17,186 nt of DNA. Source: Erysipelotrichaceae bacterium. GTDB lineage: Bacteria; Bacillota_I; Bacilli_A; Erysipelotrichales; Erysipelotrichaceae. The stretch's first letter is position 1; each line of letters starts with the position of its first letter. Below, piece by piece: positions 1 through 6,367 of this stretch. The notes under the pieces were generated by a model. That model saw nothing but the letters and a program-made list of their open reading frames with translations. It was not told where the DNA came from and did not search any database. The translations under genes and the position numbers were made by a program. The stretch lies in the NCBI GenBank assembly GCA_021442745.1, contig JABUSI010000121.1, forward strand, positions 1 to 17,186. The letters run 5' to 3'.

Positions 1-52
1 TCAGTCCGGTTGTGTATTCGTACGTATATTACGTAAATCATAAGACTTCAGA

Positions 53-81
53 TTGACATTGCACGATAAAAAACGTATCAT
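53..81 (+). promoter_or_regulatory. Sigma-A promoter of the leuS T-box leader
   Basis: A perfect -35 TTGACA at 53-58 is followed by exactly 17 bases and a -10 TATCAT (one mismatch to TATAAT) at 76-81. Transcription should start near 88, giving a leader of about 240 nt before leuS, as expected for a T-box. The 50 bases further upstream contain only a short inverted repeat (TACGTA-TAT-TACGTA, 21-35) and nothing else I can name. Confidence 0.85.
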
Positions 82-87
82 GGTTAC

Positions 88-305
88 TAGAGTGATGAAC
101 AGGAAACAGTAGTAGTCATGTGACGTTTACAGAGAGCTGATGGCTGGTGCAAATCAGTACGGAACGCTATGAACTCGCCTGGGAGCTGACGGTAAGAAAA
201 GACCGTCCGTATGTGCAGCGTTATGCATAAAAAGGGCATACGGTTTTTCCGTATGAACTAAGGTGGTACCGCGTGATCAACGTCCTTAGAGATAAGGGCG
301 TTTTT
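88..305 (+). promoter_or_regulatory. T-box riboswitch, leucine specific (leuS leader)
   Basis: This leader RNA senses uncharged tRNA-Leu and switches leuS transcription between termination and antitermination. The hallmark T-box sequence AAGGTGGTACCGCG lies at 260-273. Stem I features are visible: a GATGAAC segment and an AGTA of the specifier-loop 5' side near 95-115, AGAGAG at 131-136, and GGTG in the distal loop near 145. On the 3' side, GAA is followed by CTC at 174-176, a leucine codon and the likely specifier. Further helices are GACGGT/ACCGTC (188-193 with 202-207) and stem III CATACGG/CCGTATG (237-243 with 249-255). In the antiterminator, AAGG (260-263) would pair with CCTT (284-287) and GCG with CGT, which competes with the terminator. 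The family and mechanism are established knowledge; the specifier is read from its position. Confidence 0.93.
279..305 (+). terminator. T-box-controlled intrinsic terminator before leuS
   Basis: The arms AACGTCCTTA (279-288) and TAAGGGCGTT (293-302) form a 10-bp stem, with one G-T pair, around a GAGA loop, and run into TTTTT then ATTTT. The 5' arm contains the bases that the T-box needs for the antiterminator, so the two structures are mutually exclusive. Confidence 0.9.
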
Positions 306-327
306 ATTTTCAAGGAGGTAGAATCAC

Positions 328-2727
328 ATGTACAATCATTTGGAAATTGAGCCGAAATGGCAGAAGGTGTGGGAAGAACATGACGTGTTCCATACGGATA
401 CCCGTGATTTCTCAAAACCGAAATTCTATGCGTTGGATATGTTCCCGTATCCGTCAGGGGTAGGTTTGCATGCCGGACATCCGGAAGGGTATACCGCAAC
501 GGATATCGTATGCAGAAAGAGAAGAATGGAAGGATACAACGTCTTGCATCCGATGGGGTTTGACAGTTTCGGATTACCGGCAGAACAATATGCGATTAAA
601 ACCGGGAACAACCCGATGGGATTTACCGAACGAAACATCGAAACGTTCCGGAACCAGCTGAAGATGCTGGGATTCAGTTATGACTGGAGCAAGGAAGTGT
701 CCACATCCGATCCGGATTTCTATCACTGGACCCAATGGATTTTCAAGCAATTGTTTGAGGACGGTCTGGCAAAGTGTGTGGAAATGCCGGTAAACTGGTG
801 TGAAGAGTTAGGTACCGTATTGGCAAACGATGAAGTCATTGACGGTAAGAGCGAACGCGGAGGCTATCCGGTTGTCCGTAAGAATATGCAGCAATGGGTC
901 ATCGATATCGTACAGTATGCGGAACGGTTGCTGGAGGGTCTGGAGGAAGTTGACTGGCCGGAATCTACGAAAGAAATCCAGAGAAACTGGATCGGAAAAT
1001 CCATCGGTGCACACGTGAACTTCAAAGTCAAAGGTTTTGACGAAGGATTTACCGTATTTACGACGCGTTGTGATACGTTGTTCGGGGCAACCTATTGCGT
1101 ATTGGCTCCGGAACATGCGTTAGTCGATAAGATTACGACAGAAGATCAGGCAGAAGCGGTAGCCGAATACAAGAAGGCATGTGCGACAAAGAGTGATCTG
1201 GAACGGACCGAACTGAACAAGGACAAGACGGGGGTATTTACGGGTGCCTATGCGATTAACCCGGTAAACGGAAAAGAAATCCCGATCTGGATTTCCGATT
1301 ACGTACTGGCTACGTATGGTACCGGAGCCATTATGGCTGTACCGGCACACGATGACCGTGACTATGCGTTTGCGAAGAAGTTCGGATTGGAAATCATTGC
1401 CGTTCTGGAAGGCGGCGATATTACCAAGGAAGCCTGGACACAGGATGGTACGCACATCAATTCTGGTTTCTTAAACGGTATGAACAAGCAGGATGCGATT
1501 AATGCTATGGTAGCATGGCTGGAAGAACACAACTGCGGTACGAAGAAAGTGAATTACCGGTTACGCGAATGGATTTTCGCAAGACAACGGTACTGGGGAG
1601 AACCGATTCCGGTTGTCCATCTGGAAAGCGGAGAAATCGTTTCGCTGGCTGACAGTGAATTGCCGCTGGTACTTCCGGAAGTGGATGATTACAGTCCGTC
1701 CAAGACGGGTGCGTCTCCATTGGAAAAAGCAACCGATTGGGTGAACACAACGGTAAACGGCAAACCGGGCAAACGGGAAACAAGTACGATGCCGGGTTCT
1801 GCCGGAAGCAGCTGGTACTTCTTACGGTATATCGATCCGAAGAATGAAAACGTATTGGGTGATAAGGAATTGTTAGACCACTGGATGCCGGTTGACTTGT
1901 ACATCGGCGGTCCGGAACATGCGGTAGGACACTTGTTGTATTCCCGGATGTGGAACAACTATCTGTATGATAAGGGTATGATTTCGCATAAGGAACCGTT
2001 CAAGAAGTTAGTACACCAGGGTATGATTTTAGGTTCCAACGGTATTAAGATGGGAAAACGTTTCCCGGAATACGTAGTCGATCCGAATGTCATTGTCAAG
2101 CAGTACGGTGCGGATACCTTGCGTCTGTATGAAATGTTCATGGGTCCGCTGGAAGCCAGCAAGCCATGGAGCGAACAAGGCGTGGAAGGCGCTCACCGCT
2201 GGTTGGAACGGGTATGGAGACTGGTAATGGAATCCAAGGACCGGGTAACAGACGAACCGACACCGGCACTGGATTATGCCTATAACTTCATGATCAAGAA
2301 AGTAACGGAAGACATTGAAGCGTTGAGTTTCAATACGGCTATTTCCCAGATGATGATTTTTGTGAACGAATGTTACAAACAGGATAAAGTAAACAGTGAC
2401 ATGCTGTTGAACTTAGTCAAGGTATTGAGTCCGTTTACACCGCATGTCTGCGAAGAAATGTACCATACTCTGACGGGAGCAACGACAATTGCCTATGAAA
2501 CCTGGCCGACCTACGACCAATCCAAACTGGTATTGAACGAAATGGAAGTCGTTGTACAGGTAAACGGTAAGGTACGCGGTAAGTTTACGGCAACCGTCGG
2601 TTGCGAACAATCCGTACTGGAACAGAAGGCAATGGAAATTCCTACCGTTCAGGCACAACTGGAAGGTAAGACCGTACGTAAGATTATTATTGTCAAAGGT
2701 AAACTGGTAAATATTGTAGCGAATTAA
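328..2727 (+). CDS. leuS: Leucyl-tRNA synthetase (LeuRS)
   Basis: Charges tRNA-Leu with leucine in the cytoplasm; 799 residues, a usual bacterial length. The class Ia signature is present as HAGH (residues 48-51) after MFPYPSG. The CP1 editing domain is intact: TTR-C-D (245-249) and GTGAIMAVPAHDDRD (331-345), whose last Asp sits where the editing Asp of E. coli LeuRS is found. The segment GSAGSSWYFLRY matches the conserved catalytic core, and the C-terminal part has the anticodon-binding and tRNA-binding domains, ending in a VNGKVRGK-type module. The KMSKS loop is unusual: it reads KMGKR (574-578) followed by FPEYVV, so the second Lys is kept but Ser-Lys-Ser is not. The start is fixed by CAAGGAGG at 311-318. 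It is preceded by a leucine T-box and followed by its own terminator, so it is monocistronic. I saw no ATA isoleucine codon, and proline is nearly always CCG. Confidence 0.98.
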   Translation: MYNHLEIEPKWQKVWEEHDVFHTDTRDFSKPKFYALDMFPYPSGVGLHAGHPEGYTATDIVCRKRRMEGYNVLHPMGFDSFGLPAEQYAIKTGNNPMGFTERNIETFRNQLKMLGFSYDWSKEVSTSDPDFYHWTQWIFKQLFEDGLAKCVEMPVNWCEELGTVLANDEVIDGKSERGGYPVVRKNMQQWVIDIVQYAERLLEGLEEVDWPESTKEIQRNWIGKSIGAHVNFKVKGFDEGFTVFTTRCDTLFGATYCVLAPEHALVDKITTEDQAEAVAEYKKACATKSDLERTELNKDKTGVFTGAYAINPVNGKEIPIWISDYVLATYGTGAIMAVPAHDDRDYAFAKKFGLEIIAVLEGGDITKEAWTQDGTHINSGFLNGMNKQDAINAMVAWLEEHNCGTKKVNYRLREWIFARQRYWGEPIPVVHLESGEIVSLADSELPLVLPEVDDYSPSKTGASPLEKATDWVNTTVNGKPGKRETSTMPGSAGSSWYFLRYIDPKNENVLGDKELLDHWMPVDLYIGGPEHAVGHLLYSRMWNNYLYDKGMISHKEPFKKLVHQGMILGSNGIKMGKRFPEYVVDPNVIVKQYGADTLRLYEMFMGPLEASKPWSEQGVEGAHRWLERVWRLVMESKDRVTDEPTPALDYAYNFMIKKVTEDIEALSFNTAISQMMIFVNECYKQDKVNSDMLLNLVKVLSPFTPHVCEEMYHTLTGATTIAYETWPTYDQSKLVLNEMEVVVQVNGKVRGKFTATVGCEQSVLEQKAMEIPTVQAQLEGKTVRKIIIVKGKLVNIVAN

Positions 2728-2741
2728 TAAACAATCAAAAG

Positions 2742-2783
2742 AAAAGTGAGCGGGAAGGAGAAGACCTTGCGGCTCACTTTTTT
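2742..2783 (+). terminator. Intrinsic terminator of leuS
   Basis: The arms AAAAGTGAGC (2742-2751) and GCTCACTTTT (2772-2781) form a 10-bp stem. A smaller AAGG/CCTT helix can form inside the 20-base loop. The T run ends at 2783. It lies 14 bases after the leuS stop. Confidence 0.88.
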
Positions 2784-2799
2784 AGTAAGGGTTATGTTA

Positions 2800-2808
2800 T
2801 GATATAAA
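2800..2808 (+). promoter_or_regulatory. Possible extended -10 promoter for genes A and B
   Basis: TG-A-TATAAA at 2800-2808 is an extended -10 element. At the 17-base position upstream there is only TTTTAG (2780-2785), a poor -35 inside the leuS terminator tail. An extended -10 can compensate for a weak -35, so this is the best promoter candidate in the gap. The start would be near 2815, about 50 bases before gene A. Confidence 0.45.
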
Positions 2809-2867
2809 TAACAATAAGATTCTTCATCTTTTCTTAAATGAAAGAGAAGTAAACTGAGGAAGTATAA

Positions 2868-4154
2868 ATGATGAAAAAAGAAAAAAAAGAAATCATTTTG
2901 AAAAACACTTTGGAAGTAGTGTTGTTATGTTTTGCTTTAAGTTTAGTATGTATAGTATTTTCGGACTTATCATATACGGGAAGTGGGACAATTAAAAATA
3001 TTATGTATCAAGTTAGCCAATATTCTTCTTTTCTTGGAAATGGGGATATTGAAGATACAGGATATTTTAGTGTAAACAATACATTGGAAAACAGAATGAA
3101 TGTATATGAAAGAACAAGAAGCGGGGACGATGTTATTGACAGTGTGTTAGACAAGTATAAGATCAGTAACAACGATTTCAGTGATGATTCTCATTATCCA
3201 AAGAGTAATTGTGTAATAAAAAAAGCGTTTAGTATACTAAAACAAGGATGTGTGGAATTTGATGTATATTATCCGTTATCAGACGGATATTTGATAAAAG
3301 AGAAAATATGCTTTTATGGTGAAAGAATAACAGGTGAAACATGTGTAGTGAATGACAGTTTTGACGCTGTTGATTTCTATAAAACCGTTCGGTTCGAACT
3401 ATGCTTGCAGTCAAGATTTCCAAAAAGTGATGAATGGAAATATAATTTTAGTTTATTTGAAGATTCAGCCTATATTTATGGTGATTTGAAAGAACTTAGT
3501 GCATGGGTAGATGACAATGTGTTCATGCATATAGAGAAAAATGACCAGCAAATACGGTATGAGAATTTCGAAAATCCGGAAAAGTCAATGACCATATCAA
3601 TTCTTGATAACGCACTAAGTTCCAATGATATGACAATCGCTCTTGGAGGTTTAAGAAATGTCACGTCAGTTTATTCAATCCACACCATTACAAATAAGAG
3701 GAATGAAAAATGGTTTGTTGGGGAAAATTCTTTACGGTCCGAGTTACAAAGCATTCAATTTACTGGTGACGAGACGGTAGGAGTAAGAAAACTGTTTTAT
3801 CCGAATCGTATCACCACAAAAGAAACAGAGGAAGTGTTTTATTATGATACGGATCAATTGCTGGCATATAAAGAAGTCTTCAAAAATAATCCGATTGAAA
3901 AAATGATTTACACATATGTGTATGATGTGGATTCTATGAAATGTTATGAAACGATTTATCATGATGGCATGAAGTTACCGTCAGGTATAAACGAGTATGA
4001 TATTGAATTAAACCCATTTGCGTTTGTTCCAATTCCCGGATACATACTGGCAAACGAGTTTATTGATTATGCGTATACCGATTCTATATTTAGATACACA
4101 AACGTTAAGAACATTGCGGAAGAGGGAAAATATGAATCCAATAGAGGAGAATAG
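2868..4154 (+). CDS. Unknown membrane-anchored protein A (paralogue of B)
   Basis: A 428-residue protein I do not recognise. A basic N-terminus (MMKKEKKE) is followed by one hydrophobic helix at about residues 14-32, then a long polar domain likely outside the cell. I see no lipobox, sortase signal or catalytic motif. It is a paralogue of the next gene: NT-x-ENR (71-76), KYKIS (96-100), YPLSD (135-139), CYE (359-361) and INEY (374-377) recur in B, with identical spacing of KY-x-IS to YPLS (39 residues) and CYE to INEY (15 residues). The best start is ATG 2868, 7 bases after AGGA; ATG 2871 is possible. The gene ends inside the start of B, so the two are co-transcribed and probably translationally coupled. 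Base composition is more AT-rich than the neighbours and isoleucine ATA and arginine AGA are frequent, which suggests acquisition or fast divergence. Function is unknown. Confidence 0.85.
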   Translation: MMKKEKKEIILKNTLEVVLLCFALSLVCIVFSDLSYTGSGTIKNIMYQVSQYSSFLGNGDIEDTGYFSVNNTLENRMNVYERTRSGDDVIDSVLDKYKISNNDFSDDSHYPKSNCVIKKAFSILKQGCVEFDVYYPLSDGYLIKEKICFYGERITGETCVVNDSFDAVDFYKTVRFELCLQSRFPKSDEWKYNFSLFEDSAYIYGDLKELSAWVDDNVFMHIEKNDQQIRYENFENPEKSMTISILDNALSSNDMTIALGGLRNVTSVYSIHTITNKRNEKWFVGENSLRSELQSIQFTGDETVGVRKLFYPNRITTKETEEVFYYDTDQLLAYKEVFKNNPIEKMIYTYVYDVDSMKCYETIYHDGMKLPSGINEYDIELNPFAFVPIPGYILANEFIDYAYTDSIFRYTNVKNIAEEGKYESNRGE

Positions 4155-5364
4155 TTTATTTGACAAAATAGTATTAGGAATAATCAAGTGGATGTGTGTG
4201 TGTGCTCTTGTTATACTGATTCCATATGGAGCTGTTTGTTTTTTTTCATTGATTCCCGGTAGTGTGTGTTCCGAAATCTGTGGGAATCTTGAAAGAATTA
4301 TGACACATACTCTCCCATATCATCAGGCACAAATAATAGAACCAATAAATACATATGAGAATCGGATTATGAGTGACGGGGTGGTAGATTGCACTGAAAT
4401 TGATAATGAAAAGATGAAGGACATTATTGAAAAATACGGAATATCAAAAGATATTTTGTTTTATAACGATGTGTCAACTGCATTGATTGAAAATCATTCG
4501 CTAACGTATAGTGGATTGTGTTTAACTCCAAAGTGCTATGAATTCGTTTATCCTTTATCAAAGACAAGACTGATTGATATTCAATATGAGTTTGGTAAAA
4601 CGACTTTGCACGCAAAGGCATACGTAAAAGATGATAACGGAAAAATAGATGATAAATATGGCGTAGTGGAAACATATGTAGAATTTTTGGACTACAGTAT
4701 AGGGTATGATTGGTTGAGAAAATACTTTCCCGAAATAGAAAAGCAATATAACGATATTAGAAAGATACAGATACTGGTTGACGGAAAAGAAAGGATTTTG
4801 ATTGAGAAGAACGGGAATATACTTGTTTATACAGATAAATTCGAAAGCAGTCTTAATGGCGAATATATATATGATAATTCGGAAATGACGGTAAAAAAAG
4901 GTACATCTGTATTCAGTTATAAAGATATGTGGTTTCTTTGGGATGAGTTTGAAATAGAAAACTCGGAAATAACATCAGATAAAAAGGTAAAAGATGATTA
5001 TTATCACGTAGAGTATGGCATTAATACGATACCATCAGTATATTTAAACTATTATGTACAGGAAAATAGCAGAAAAGAAAGAAGATTCTTCGATACGAAT
5101 GGAGTCCTTTCCGGAGTTTTGATAGAAGACTCGGAGAATCGTATCGTGAAAACATATGCTTATGATTTCGAAAACGGATTGTGTTATGAAGCGATATTTG
5201 AAAATGAAAACCATATTCCCAGCAGTATTAATGAATATAGAATTACATTGGATGTATATACACTGTCATATCTTCCTTCCTTTATACGATATGAACGAGT
5301 TAATGTGTCAAATATGACACAATCGTTCATATCACTTGGAGAATTAATACAAGTCATTAAGTAA
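4132..5364 (+). CDS. Unknown membrane-anchored protein B (paralogue of A)
   Basis: A 410-residue protein of unknown function. Start ATG 4132 is chosen because AGAGGG lies 5 bases upstream and because the protein then opens with a short polar tail and a hydrophobic helix at about residues 14-40, as in A. An upstream ATG in frame (4018) would add 38 residues that overlap A much more and have no ribosome binding site I can see. The rest is a polar, Tyr/Asp/Glu/Lys-rich domain probably on the outer face. Blocks shared with A are NT-x-ENR (73-78), KYGIS (101-105), CYEF-x-YPLS (135-143), Y-x-YDF...CYEAIF (342-356) and INEY (366-369). The 23-base overlap with A suggests coupled translation. Composition matches A and contrasts with leuS: a hand count of bases 4681-4740 gives 20 G+C of 60, against 30 of 60 for 1561-1620. 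The last 70 bases contain a large inverted repeat. Confidence 0.85.
   Translation: MNPIEENSLFDKIVLGIIKWMCVCALVILIPYGAVCFFSLIPGSVCSEICGNLERIMTHTLPYHQAQIIEPINTYENRIMSDGVVDCTEIDNEKMKDIIEKYGISKDILFYNDVSTALIENHSLTYSGLCLTPKCYEFVYPLSKTRLIDIQYEFGKTTLHAKAYVKDDNGKIDDKYGVVETYVEFLDYSIGYDWLRKYFPEIEKQYNDIRKIQILVDGKERILIEKNGNILVYTDKFESSLNGEYIYDNSEMTVKKGTSVFSYKDMWFLWDEFEIENSEITSDKKVKDDYYHVEYGINTIPSVYLNYYVQENSRKERRFFDTNGVLSGVLIEDSENRIVKTYAYDFENGLCYEAIFENENHIPSSINEYRITLDVYTLSYLPSFIRYERVNVSNMTQSFISLGELIQVIK
5288..5333 (+). repeat. Large inverted repeat inside the end of gene B
   Basis: The outer arms GATATGAACGA (5288-5298) and TCGTTCATATC (5323-5333) are perfect 11-bp complements. Inside them, TGTGTCA (5304-5310) and TGACACA (5315-5321) are perfect 7-bp complements around AATA. 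Internal gaps are 5 bases on the left and 1 on the right. It lies 29 bases before the gene B stop codon. There is no T run after it, so it is not a standard intrinsic terminator. Confidence 0.8.
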
Positions 5365-5371
5365 GTATAAG

Positions 5372-5412
5372 CAAGCAAAAGGCATAAGACAAAGCCTCCT
5401 TGTTTGAATTTG
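5372..5412 (+). terminator. Possible terminator of the A-B operon
   Basis: CAAGCAA (5372-5378) can pair with TTGTTTG (5400-5406) with one G-T pair, and AGGC (5380-5383) with GCCT (5394-5397), around a 10-base loop, with a small internal loop between. The tail AATTTG is a weak U run. It is the only hairpin after the gene B stop that faces the right way and lies before the convergent gene. Confidence 0.5.
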
Positions 5413-5424
5413 TGTAAATTGCCT

Positions 5425-5454
5425 AAAAAATAATCCCTGTTATCGGGGATTATT
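5425..5454 (-). terminator. Intrinsic terminator of the metallophosphoesterase gene
   Basis: On the minus strand the arms AATAATCCC and GGGATTATT (plus-strand 5446-5454 and 5429-5437) form a perfect 9-bp stem with an 8-base loop, followed by a T run that is the complement of the A run at 5425-5430. The TAA stop of the gene is part of the first arm. Confidence 0.88.
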
Positions 5455-6301
5455 CGTTTGTCTGAATGGTATGCAGCCGGTAGAACAGTAATTCCGGGTC
5501 GGAGAACAAGCGTACGTCCTGACGGGTTGTACCTAATCCGTGGGATACGTGCAGGGTTGTACTGCCGACGGTATAGAGGCCGGCGATGTAATTGGTATTT
5601 CCCGGTGTTTCCCGGATTGGTCCGTAAATCGGGAAGCGGATCTGGGCACCGTGAGAGTTGCCGCAGAAGATGATATCGGCTCCGCCCGGCGGGATGGAAT
5701 CCACTATATCGGAATTGTGACAGATGGCAATTGTAAACTGATTGATTCCCAGGTCGTTGAACAAAGACGTACAGTCGTTGGCCTGGGTTACGGTCTGGGA
5801 AATGCCGACCAGATTGATATAGGTTTCACTCAGGTTATGCAATCGCATGACCTTGTTGTTGATGACTTCAAACTGGGAAGTTTCCAGGATCTGAATGACT
5901 TTTTCCTTGTTGGCTTCGTCAAAATCACCGGTTACCGCAAATTTGCCAAGCGGGGCGGATATTTTTATCAGGGAGTCGATGACTTCCTGTTCCTGATGAA
6001 CGTTGGGAAGCAGGTTTTCATCAAAGAGGTCTCCCAGAAACAAAACAATATCCGGAGCGATGGTATTGATGGTATCGACGATATGGTCCAGACGTTCCTT
6101 GTTCATATACGTTCCGTATTCCAGATCGGATACTACCATAACGGATACATTGTCCAGGGATAACGGGATGTGTTCGGAATGAATGTCTCCGTTGGTAACG
6201 TGTACCCGTTTGGAGGACAGGAAGTTTGCGTCCAGTGCGATAAACAAGGTGGAAAAGACAAGAACGCATAACGTTAGGAGTATTGTGATTTTTCGCTGCA
6301 T
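5450..6301 (-). CDS. Exported metallophosphoesterase-fold protein with altered metal ligands
   Basis: A 283-residue protein of the calcineurin-like metallophosphoesterase fold, closest in layout to single-helix YkuE/YaeI-type proteins. An N-terminal hydrophobic helix (residues 5-23) should anchor the domain outside the membrane. The five motifs are recognisable but changed. Motif I is D59-L-E61 where D-x-H is usual. Motif II GDLFD (90-94) is normal. Motif III is G125-D126-F127-D128 in place of GNHD/E. Motif IV keeps H195. Motif V is G214-N215-S216-H217 in place of GH-x-H. Three or four usual metal or phosphate ligands are therefore substituted. It may bind a different metal, have altered activity or be inactive; the substrate is unknown. 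Start ATG 6301 has GGAGG 8 bases upstream. It lies downstream of rnj in the same direction but is separated from it by a terminator. Confidence 0.85.
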   Translation of the reverse strand: MQRKITILLTLCVLVFSTLFIALDANFLSSKRVHVTNGDIHSEHIPLSLDNVSVMVVSDLEYGTYMNKERLDHIVDTINTIAPDIVLFLGDLFDENLLPNVHQEQEVIDSLIKISAPLGKFAVTGDFDEANKEKVIQILETSQFEVINNKVMRLHNLSETYINLVGISQTVTQANDCTSLFNDLGINQFTIAICHNSDIVDSIPPGGADIIFCGNSHGAQIRFPIYGPIRETPGNTNYIAGLYTVGSTTLHVSHGLGTTRQDVRLFSDPELLFYRLHTIQTNE

Positions 6302-6325
6302 GTTTTTTCCTCCTTTTTCCGTACC

Positions 6326-6331
6326 ATTATA
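6326..6331 (-). promoter_or_regulatory. Possible -10 box for the metallophosphoesterase gene
   Basis: On the minus strand a perfect TATAAT lies 24 bases before the ATG, between the rnj terminator and the gene. No -35 fits at 16-18 bases; a TTGAAA is 21 bases away, inside the terminator hairpin. A weak own promoter or read-through from rnj are both possible. Confidence 0.4.
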
Positions 6332-6335
6332 TCAC

Positions 6336-6367
6336 AAAAAAACGCCTGATAGTTTCAAGCGTTTTTT
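6336..6367 (-). terminator. Intrinsic terminator of the def-rnj operon
   Basis: On the minus strand CGCTTGA pairs with TCAGGCG (one G-T pair) around AACTA, extended by A/T pairs on the outside, and ends in seven Ts. The outermost base pairs include the last bases of the rnj TAA stop codon. Confidence 0.87.

Noticed and set aside
21..35. TACGTA-TAT-TACGTA inverted repeat upstream of the leuS promoter, considered as an operator or terminator.
   Set aside because: The stem is short and A/T-rich with a 3-base loop and no T run, and the region upstream is outside the window, so no role can be supported.
2868..2990. Gene A as a lipoprotein, because a cysteine (residue 28) follows a hydrophobic stretch.
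   Set aside because: The residues before it (Ser-Leu-Val) do not fit a lipobox, and the hydrophobic helix continues past the cysteine.
4018..4131. An upstream extension of gene B by 38 codons.
   Set aside because: It would overlap gene A by 137 bases, adds a non-hydrophobic leader before the membrane helix and has no visible ribosome binding site, unlike ATG 4132.
2728..5449. The A-B region as a mobile element or phage insertion.
   Set aside because: I saw no transposase, integrase, terminal repeats, tRNA target or duplicated flanks; only composition and novelty point to acquisition.
5540..6163. A 207-codon plus-strand frame opposite the metallophosphoesterase.
   Set aside because: The minus strand has a good start, a signal helix, ordered fold motifs and a terminator; the plus frame has none of these.
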